From Bradyrhizobiaceae bacterium (GTDB lineage: Bacteria; Pseudomonadota; Alphaproteobacteria; Rhizobiales; Hyphomicrobiaceae), in contig CANJPN010000167.1 of NCBI GenBank assembly GCA_947475855.1, positions 1 to 11,135 on the forward strand: DNA of 11,135 nt. The letters run 5' to 3'. Numbering within the stretch: position 1 is the first letter of the stretch; every line of letters starts with the position of its first letter. Positions 6,339 through 11,135 of this stretch are shown here, in pieces. A program made the position numbers and the translations under genes. The notes under the pieces were generated by a model that saw only the letters and a program-made list of their open reading frames with translations, was not told where the DNA came from and ran no database searches.

Positions 6339-7547
6339 ATGTCCACGTCAGGCGCGGCCAGCGTCAAACAATCGACCTTGATCGCTTTTGCGGCGGCCTT
6401 CAGCGGGCTGATGCCGATGGCGACCGACATCTATCTCATCGTGATGCCTGCGATTTCGCGGGACTTCGGTGCGACCCTGGCAGCGACGCACACGAGCATG
6501 GCTGCGTTCGCGCTCGGCTTCGGGGTGGCGCATCTGTTCGTCGGCGTGTTCGCGGATCGCTATGGTCGGCGGCCGGTAGCTGTTTGTGGGGCAATCGCCT
6601 TCTTGCTGGCGACGCTGATGGTGGTTCTGTCGCGCAGCCTGGAAGTGTTGACAGCATGCCGGTTCGTACAAGGACTGGTGATAGCGGTGTGCCCGATTCT
6701 GGGGCGGGCGATCGTGCGGGACGTCGTGACGCCGGACAAGGCGGCCAGGGTCTATTCGCTGGTCAATGCTCTGGCGGCGTTGTCGCCTTTGACTGCGCCC
6801 TTCATCGGTGCTGCCGCGGCTGCCTGGGGTGGGTGGCGCATGGCGATGGGGTTGCTGTTCATCTATGGGTTTGTGCTGCTGGCGGCGATCATGCTGCGGT
6901 TGCCAGAGACGCGGCCACCGACGATATCCGGTGCGGTGGTGCCAACGCCTTTCGCCGCCGCACGCGAGGTGTTGACGCATCCGCGCTTCATCTACGGCGC
7001 CACCATTACGATGTTGCTCTACAGCGCTTTGTTTACGTGGATTTCGACGTCGCCGTTCCTGATGATCGACGTGCTCGGATTTTCGACCACGGGCGCAGCC
7101 GCGGTGCTTGGGCTCGGATCGCTCGGCTATATGGGAGGTTCGCTGATCTCGGCACGGCTCGCGGGTCGTATGGCGCCGGAGCGCCTCGTGTCGATCGGTG
7201 CGCCACTGATGCTGGTGGGTGCGATTGGCGGCTACATTGCGTTGTCGCGCGCCAATCCCGGGCCGTTGTCGACGCTGATCTTGATCCTGCCATTCTATCT
7301 TGGGCTCGGTTTTACCCATTCAAATGCGCTGCAGATCGTGATGCGCCCGTTTCCGCACATGGCGGGACAGGCGTCAGCATGGCTTGGGCTGTTGCAGCAG
7401 CTAGGCGGCGTCGTGGTGTCGGTGCTTGCGGTGAAGGCAGGAGCTGGATTTACGGCGGTGGGTGTGATGATCGGATGCTGCGTTGCGTTGTTTGCCGCGA
7501 GCATCGTGCTGCCGCGCTTGCTCGGTGGTCCTGTCAAAGCTTGCTGA
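6339..7547 (+). CDS. Bcr/CflA-family drug-efflux MFS transporter
   Basis: This 402-residue inner-membrane protein has about twelve hydrophobic segments. Family signs are ATDIYLIVMPAI in the first helix (28-39, the position of ATDMYLPALPAI in Bcr), the MFS motif A VGVFADRYGRRPV (68-80) between helices 2 and 3, RFVQG (108-112), GRAIVRD (122-128), SPLTAPFIGAAA (149-160) in helix 5 and LPET (188-191) before the central loop. By family it is a proton-driven exporter of small molecules such as drugs; the substrate is unknown. The start at 6339 fits the family N-terminus, though the ribosome-binding site is weak. It lies 102 bases after the lipid operon, so it could be a read-through member or have its own promoter; no clear promoter is seen in 6237-6338. 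Confidence 0.92.
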   Translation: MSTSGAASVKQSTLIAFAAAFSGLMPMATDIYLIVMPAISRDFGATLAATHTSMAAFALGFGVAHLFVGVFADRYGRRPVAVCGAIAFLLATLMVVLSRSLEVLTACRFVQGLVIAVCPILGRAIVRDVVTPDKAARVYSLVNALAALSPLTAPFIGAAAAAWGGWRMAMGLLFIYGFVLLAAIMLRLPETRPPTISGAVVPTPFAAAREVLTHPRFIYGATITMLLYSALFTWISTSPFLMIDVLGFSTTGAAAVLGLGSLGYMGGSLISARLAGRMAPERLVSIGAPLMLVGAIGGYIALSRANPGPLSTLILILPFYLGLGFTHSNALQIVMRPFPHMAGQASAWLGLLQQLGGVVVSVLAVKAGAGFTAVGVMIGCCVALFAASIVLPRLLGGPVKAC

Positions 7548-7600
7548 GTTCTGAGAATGGCCAACTCGTTCACGTTCCCGCGAGAATTCGGGCCCGTGTC

Positions 7601-7630
7601 TTGGCCGGCTCGCCGAGGCCGGGGTATGAT
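7601..7630 (+). promoter_or_regulatory. Candidate housekeeping-sigma promoter for the MBL-fold gene
   Basis: TTGGCC (7601-7606) and TATGAT (7625-7630) have an 18-base spacer; the -10 matches five of six consensus positions and the -35 four. The predicted transcript start would be about 25 bases before the GTG at 7662. A GC-rich inverted repeat, CCGGC (7605-7609) with GCCGG (7618-7622), sits between the two elements and could form a hairpin or be an operator. It is not followed by a T-run, so it is unlikely to be a terminator of the MFS gene. Confidence 0.4.
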
Positions 7631-7651
7631 CCTGCGCTCAGAAGGATGATC

Positions 7652-7656
7652 GGAGG
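7652..7656 (+). promoter_or_regulatory. Ribosome-binding site of the MBL-fold gene
   Basis: GGAGG with a five-base spacer before the GTG at 7662. It supports GTG-7662 over the in-frame GTG at 7707. Confidence 0.65.
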
Positions 7657-7661
7657 CTTTC

Positions 7662-8510
7662 GTGAGGCTTATCTCCCATTGCCGGACTGATATCGCGGGT
7701 GGCTGCGTGAGGCGTGCCCTCCGGATCGCTTGGGCCGCGGGAGCGGTACTCTTGTTCGCCATGAAACCCGCGTTTTCCCAGCAGTGTGTCGGACTAGCAA
7801 ATGCTCCGTCGCGCTCCCTGGTACAGCCCGTGGGCATGAAGCTCGCACAGAAGGCGCAGGGAAGCGTAGGCATCACGTTCATCGGGCACGCGACGTTTCT
7901 CATCGAAAGCCCGCAGGGCATCCGCATCGTGACCGACTACAACGACTACGTCCGGCCACAGGTGGTTCCGGACATCATCACGATGAACATCGCGCACGAC
8001 AGTCATTTTACGACGGCGCCTGATCCGCGTATCAAGCATGTGCTTCCTGGCTGGAATCCGCGCGGTGGACCAGCGGAGCACGACCTCAAGGTCGGTGATG
8101 TGCACGTCCGGAACATTTCGACCAACATCCGCGACTTCGCCGGGGGAACGCGCGAGTTCGGCAATTCGGTGTTCGTGTTCGAAATCGCGGGCCTTTGTAT
8201 CGCGCACCTGGGACATCTGCATCATACTCTGACGGTGCAACAGCTCGGGCAGATCGGGCAGATGGACGTGTTGCTGGTGCCCGTCGATGGTGGCTACACG
8301 CTCGATCTAGACGGCATGGCGGAAGTGCTGAAGACGTTGAAGGCGCGTCTGATGATCCCGATGCACATGTTCAGCTCTTACGGGCTGGAGCGATTCCTGC
8401 GGCGAATCCGGCAGGATTTCGAGGTGGTCGAGAGCCCTGTGCCGCGCGTGACGATCTCGCGGGCGACGCTGCCGGAAAAGCCACAGGTCCTCGTTCTGCC
8501 GGGGCGTTGA
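7662..8510 (+). CDS. Exported metallo-beta-lactamase-fold protein
   Basis: This 282-residue protein starts with a positively charged region and a hydrophobic stretch (about 20-34) ending in AFSQQ, a plausible signal peptidase I site near residue 39, so it is probably periplasmic. The mature part resembles UlaG-like MBL-fold hydrolases: ITFIGHATFLIES (71-83), a metal-site-like NIAHDSHF (109-116), IAHLGHLHH (180-188), LLVPVDGGYTLD (204-215) with Asp209, and LMIPMHMF (230-237) with His235. The usual HxHxDH motif is altered: His112 and His115 remain, but the first His and the Asp are missing, so metal binding may differ. The substrate is unknown. GTG-7662 is favoured by a good ribosome-binding site; GTG-7707 would give a shorter signal peptide of more typical length (267 residues). 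Confidence 0.85.
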   Translation: MRLISHCRTDIAGGCVRRALRIAWAAGAVLLFAMKPAFSQQCVGLANAPSRSLVQPVGMKLAQKAQGSVGITFIGHATFLIESPQGIRIVTDYNDYVRPQVVPDIITMNIAHDSHFTTAPDPRIKHVLPGWNPRGGPAEHDLKVGDVHVRNISTNIRDFAGGTREFGNSVFVFEIAGLCIAHLGHLHHTLTVQQLGQIGQMDVLLVPVDGGYTLDLDGMAEVLKTLKARLMIPMHMFSSYGLERFLRRIRQDFEVVESPVPRVTISRATLPEKPQVLVLPGR

Positions 8511-8582
8511 AACAGCCGTTTACGGGTTGTTCAGCACAATGTGAATGTGGGTGCTTCCTGGCGGGGTTTGCTAACGCAGCCT

Positions 8583-8598
8583 TAGCGCGGCCGCGCTA
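8583..8598. repeat. 16-bp perfect palindrome
   Basis: TAGCGCGGCCGCGCTA reads the same on both strands and lies seven bases before the ATG of the DUF922 gene. Its place over the expected ribosome-binding region suggests an operator or an RNA hairpin that could limit translation. GC-rich DNA yields such palindromes by chance, so function is unproven. Confidence 0.45.
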
Positions 8599-8604
8599 TG
8601 CTGA

Positions 8605-9300
8605 ATGCCATCTTGGGCTTGGCTATTCTGGTATCGCGTCGTGCGGCTCGAAGCGTCTTTCAGTGCGATTGGACTGATTGTTCTGCTGTCATTGGCGGAA
8701 AGCGGACGCATTGCGGCCAACGCTCCAGTCGACCCGCCGCCTGGGGCTGGGCTTGTGCCGAGTTTGTGCACGTCGAGCGTCAACCTGGTCGAAAGTATCC
8801 GCACTTACGAATTCTTCGGCGCACGGGCTGACGCGGCAAGCACATCGCTGCGACAGAGGTTGCTCGTATCGACGGACTTCGAGGGACGCGAGCGCCGGTT
8901 CACGGGGCAGACCGATTGGCATATCGAATGGCGCGCTTGTTTCGAGCAGGAGGCCAATCGCTGCCGGATCGGCGGGGTGGTGTCGACCGTCAACGTGGCC
9001 TATACGCTGCCGAAGTGGGCCGACCGGGACATCGCACCGGGACGCCTCAAGGACAAGTGGGATCGCTATATTGCCGGGCTCACGTTGCATGAGAAGGGGC
9101 ACGGTTCGATTGCCCACGAGGTAGCGCGCGAGATCGAGACCGAACTCGTGGGGTTGGCTTCAGAAGTCGGTTGCGATGGGCTCAACACGGACAGCATTCG
9201 CGTCGTCGACGAGGTGATGAGCCGGGGTGAAAAACGGCAACGCGAGTACGACCGGACGACGTTCCACGGCGGCACTCAGGGCGCGCAATTTCCATTTTGA
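8605..9300 (+). CDS. DUF922 family predicted secreted zinc-dependent protease
   Basis: This 231-residue protein has an N-terminal hydrophobic segment (about 17-31, AIGLIVLLSLAES) followed by a Pro-rich stretch, consistent with a signal peptide or anchor. The DUF922 core spans about 60-215 and holds the HExxH motif as LHEKGHGSIAHEV (161-173), with Glu163 as the presumed catalytic base. WHIEWRACF (105-113) and TLPKWAD (134-140) are also typical of the family, as is the region around VDEVMSRGEKRQREYDRTT (201-219). By family it is a predicted zinc metalloprotease of the periplasm; no target is known. An in-frame stop lies directly upstream, so the start cannot be earlier than 8605; GTG-8641 is an alternative. 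No clear ribosome-binding site is present. Confidence 0.85.
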   Translation: MPSWAWLFWYRVVRLEASFSAIGLIVLLSLAESGRIAANAPVDPPPGAGLVPSLCTSSVNLVESIRTYEFFGARADAASTSLRQRLLVSTDFEGRERRFTGQTDWHIEWRACFEQEANRCRIGGVVSTVNVAYTLPKWADRDIAPGRLKDKWDRYIAGLTLHEKGHGSIAHEVAREIETELVGLASEVGCDGLNTDSIRVVDEVMSRGEKRQREYDRTTFHGGTQGAQFPF

Positions 9301-9449
9301 TTTAGATCGCCGGATTTTCAATTACAACTCTGCGTCTTTTTCGATCCACGTGTATAGCGGTGATGTTGAATAATTTTTCTGCTCTGATTGGAGTAAAATA
9401 GATACACGAATTCGTTTTTTCTAGTTCCGTGTCTTTTGCGGCCTAGGAA
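9301..9449. other. AT-rich intergenic region
   Basis: Bases 9301-9450 are about 39% G+C by count, whereas the neighbouring genes are clearly GC-rich. Runs of T occur at 9337-9341, 9374-9378 and 9415-9420. I see no convincing terminator hairpin and no well-spaced promoter; TTGAAT (9366-9371) and TAAAAT (9394-9399) are 22 bases apart, which is too far. The gap from the DUF922 stop to the next likely start (9301-9536) holds no other gene I can support. Confidence 0.6.
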
Positions 9450-9524
9450 TTGCCGTTCGAGCCTGCGAATAATGTCTCAGCACATCGTGACAGCTCCTGG
9501 CGGGCCGTCGTTCAACGTTCCATT

Positions 9525-9528
9525 GGAG
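9525..9528 (+). promoter_or_regulatory. Ribosome-binding site of the unknown 271-residue protein
   Basis: GGAG with an eight-base spacer before the ATG at 9537. It favours this start over the TTG at 9450. Confidence 0.5.
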
Positions 9529-9536
9529 CGGGGTGG

Positions 9537-10352
9537 ATGAGTACGCGTTTGCATGCGTTGGGTTTTGCATCCGAATGGACAGCGGAGATGATCTCGCTGA
9601 TCGAGATGCTGGCCGCGAAGAAGTCGAAGCTCGTGGGAGCGTCGAAGGGAAACTATCGCCTATGGCGATCGCAACAGGGCGCGGAGCTCTGGTTTCACTA
9701 TCCAGCGCGGCAGGCAGCCACGAGAAGCGCCCGATCCGAGCAATCCGAGCTTCCGCTTTCCGAGCGCCCTATTGCCGTTACCCCGTTCCACCGTGGGTTG
9801 TCGAGCTGCCCCATCAAGATTGGGCGCTATCTTTCACTCGATCGCATCAATCCGCTCGAGGGTTCGTGTATGGCGTGGCTGCCGGCGCCGCCGGGCGGTG
9901 GCCGGGAGCAGGTAATTGTGCTGGAGTTGGCACCCTATGGGTTGCAACCATTGCGCACGCCGCCTTATGAGACGACGGCGCAAATCGTTTGTTTTGCTCA
10001 TGCCGTGTGGGCCCACCGGGACGTGGCGACTTACATTCGTGAGACGCCGAGCAACCGGCGCATCCGCGAGGGGTCCATCAATCCGGTTTCAGAAGCTGAC
10101 GTGCCCGAGGTGAAGTTTTCCTACCGGCAGAGTCCGATTACGCTGGGGCTCGCTACGGGCACCGTGCGGCGTGCGATCCGTCATATCAATCCAGCGACCC
10201 GCGAGCCCTACTATTGGATTTTGCTCGAGACGCGGCGTGGGACGATCGATGTGATCGTCAACCCTGCGCAGGTTTCCGGCGATATCTCCGAAGGCAACAT
10301 CGCACAGGTATGCGGGTCGTTGCTGGCGCGGCTGGCAGGTACGAACTGCTGA
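9537..10352 (+). CDS. Protein of unknown function, 271 residues
   Basis: I do not recognise this protein. It has no signal peptide or membrane segment, so it is probably cytoplasmic. The N-terminal part (about 10-58) is mixed helix and strand, with GNYRLWRSQQGAELWFHYP (38-56). A polar linker follows (about 57-78), then a strand-rich region (about 79-140) containing SCPIKIGRYLSLDR (90-103) and REQVIVLELAPYG (123-135). A C-terminal part (about 195-270) contains NPATREPYYWILLETRRGTI (218-237), which looks like beta hairpins. Cysteines are at 91, 111, 152, 259 and 271, in no known pattern. A longer reading from the TTG at 9450 would add 29 residues. It stands alone behind an AT-rich gap and ends 26 bases before a convergent gene. 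Confidence 0.7.
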   Translation: MSTRLHALGFASEWTAEMISLIEMLAAKKSKLVGASKGNYRLWRSQQGAELWFHYPARQAATRSARSEQSELPLSERPIAVTPFHRGLSSCPIKIGRYLSLDRINPLEGSCMAWLPAPPGGGREQVIVLELAPYGLQPLRTPPYETTAQIVCFAHAVWAHRDVATYIRETPSNRRIREGSINPVSEADVPEVKFSYRQSPITLGLATGTVRRAIRHINPATREPYYWILLETRRGTIDVIVNPAQVSGDISEGNIAQVCGSLLARLAGTNC

Positions 10353-10378
10353 GAACGGCAATGGCCGCGGGCGGAGAG

Positions 10379-10867
10379 TTAGTTGCTATCTTCGGGCAGG
10401 CGGGGAAGCGGTAGACAATCGATACCGTCCTCGGCCAACTCGCGGGCCTCGTCGAGCGTCGCTTCTCCCCAGATGCCTCTGGATTCGGCTTCCTTGTGGT
10501 GGATCTTGCGCGCCTCATCGGCGAACTTCGGGCCGACGTACTCCGCCTTCTGTTCGACTTCGGCCCGGACCTGACGCATCAAGTCCAGAAATTGGCGCTG
10601 CATCTCTGCGCGTTGAACCATTTCGGGGCTCGGCGCAGGGGCAGGAACGGCCGGTGTCTGTTCGACGGGGACGGCAACTTCGCGGCTCTCCTTGGAGCGG
10701 TTGCGAGTGGCGACGCCCGGCGACATCATTGCCTTCGTGACCTTTTTGGAGCCGCACTCCGGGCATTCGACCTGGCCCTTCTTGGCCAAACGGTCGAATG
10801 CGCTGCTCGAGCCGAACCAGGACTCGAATTCGTGCTTTTTGTTGCAGACGAGGCGGTAGCGGATCAT
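10379..10867 (-). CDS. DUF1178 family protein with zinc-ribbon-like N-terminus
   Basis: This 162-residue cytoplasmic protein has the family start MIRYRLVCNKKHEFESWFG, with Cys8 and His12, and a second pair in VECPECGSKKV (33-43), with Cys35 and Cys38; these could bind one zinc. A Pro/Ala-rich linker follows (about 66-82), then a helical C-terminal half with YVGPKFADEARKIHH (110-124) and GIWGEATLDEARELAEDGI (131-149), both characteristic of DUF1178. The function is unknown. It lies 110 bases downstream of grxC on the same strand and probably shares its transcript. In many Hyphomicrobiales a nitrilase-family gene lies between these two; none is present here. It converges with the unknown + strand gene. 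Confidence 0.93.
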   Translation of the reverse strand: MIRYRLVCNKKHEFESWFGSSSAFDRLAKKGQVECPECGSKKVTKAMMSPGVATRNRSKESREVAVPVEQTPAVPAPAPSPEMVQRAEMQRQFLDLMRQVRAEVEQKAEYVGPKFADEARKIHHKEAESRGIWGEATLDEARELAEDGIDCLPLPRLPEDSN

Positions 10868-10977
10868 TTCAGGTCATTCCCTGCAGCGGGCCCCGGGCGT
10901 TTGGTAGCCACAGGCTGCGATCAATGTATGCCAATTCGGTGGACGAAGGGAGCGGCGTCGCCGGATCAGGTTGCCGA

Positions 10978-11135
10978 TCAGTTCGAAAGAAGGAGGTCCA
11001 GACCGCCTTCGGCCTCGAGCGCGTAGAGATCGTCGCAACCGCCGACGTGGCGGTCGCCGATCCAGATCTGGGGTACAGTATTGCGGCCGGATCTCTCTTG
11101 CATTTCAGCGCGTAGAGCCGGCTTGCCCTGGACGT
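10978..11135 (-). CDS. grxC: Glutaredoxin 3, C-terminal part
   Basis: The gene runs off the right end of the window, so the N-terminus with the redox CxxC motif is not visible. Fifty-one residues remain. They carry the glutathione-binding half of the thioredoxin fold: GRNTVPQIWIGDRHVGGCDD, which includes the cis-proline loop TVP and the GGCDD helix start, followed by LYALEAEGGLDLLL. This is diagnostic of bacterial GrxC, a glutathione-dependent disulfide and mixed-disulfide reductase of the cytoplasm. The stop codon is at 10978-10980. Confidence 0.93.
   Translation of the reverse strand, partial: VQGKPALRAEMQERSGRNTVPQIWIGDRHVGGCDDLYALEAEGGLDLLLSN

Noticed and set aside
6348..7319. 323-residue - strand frame opposite the MFS gene
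   Set aside because: It is a His/Arg/Gln-rich shadow with no domain.
6239..7690. 483-residue + strand frame overlapping the MFS gene
   Set aside because: It is longer than the MFS frame, but its translation is Arg/Gly/Cys-rich without membrane segments or motifs, whereas the other frame gives a clear Bcr/CflA transporter.
8511..8531. Imperfect inverted repeat just after the MBL-fold stop as a terminator
   Set aside because: The stem has a mismatch and a bulge and lacks a T-run; it may be chance.
9363..9401. 12-residue mini-ORF in the AT-rich gap
   Set aside because: It is very short, lacks a ribosome-binding site and shows no sign of conservation that can be judged here.
10353..10378. Short CGGC/GCCG hairpin between the convergent genes as a bidirectional terminator
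   Set aside because: A four-pair stem in a 26-base gap without T-runs is too weak to claim.

Overview
The window looks like a chromosomal segment of an alphaproteobacterium, probably of the order Hyphomicrobiales. The evidence is the kdsB-pheA gene order, the high G+C, the Bcr/CflA and DUF1178 protein types, and glutaredoxin 3 next to DUF1178. The genus cannot be read from the sequence. It holds twelve genes: ten on the + strand (positions 1-10352) and two convergent genes on the - strand (10379-11135). No tRNA, rRNA, CRISPR array, transposase or phage gene is visible, and no gene-free stretch exceeds 300 bases (the longest is 9301-9536).

Layout: (1) The 3' end of kdsB (CMP-Kdo synthesis) overlaps pheA (prephenate dehydratase) by four bases. 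(2) A cupin-fold protein and a cysteine-poor carboxymuconolactone-decarboxylase-like protein follow on the same strand; their substrate is unknown. (3) A tightly overlapped three-gene operon (2802-6236) encodes an FAD-dependent amine-oxidase-type oxidoreductase, a DUF1365 protein and a cyclopropane-fatty-acid-synthase-like methyltransferase. It is preceded by a sequence resembling a promoter of the RpoE/ChrR (ECF11) class, which in Rhodobacter answers singlet oxygen. (4) A Bcr/CflA-type drug exporter follows. (5) Two probably exported hydrolase-fold proteins come next: a metallo-beta-lactamase-fold protein with a non-canonical metal motif and a DUF922 protein with an HEKGH motif. (6) An unrecognised 271-residue protein sits behind an AT-rich gap. 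(7) On the - strand lie a DUF1178 zinc-ribbon-like protein and the truncated end of grxC (glutaredoxin 3).

The most interesting part is the lipid-modification operon. The methyltransferase keeps the SAM-binding site and overall CFA-synthase architecture. By my by-eye alignment to E. coli Cfa, it lacks two residues (Cys139 and His266) of the bicarbonate-binding active site, with Ser and Gln in their place. With an FAD oxidoreductase in the same operon and a candidate stress promoter, this suggests methylation plus oxidation or desaturation of membrane fatty acids, such as methyl-branched or furan-type fatty acids, rather than simple cyclopropanation. This is inference and needs lipid analysis.
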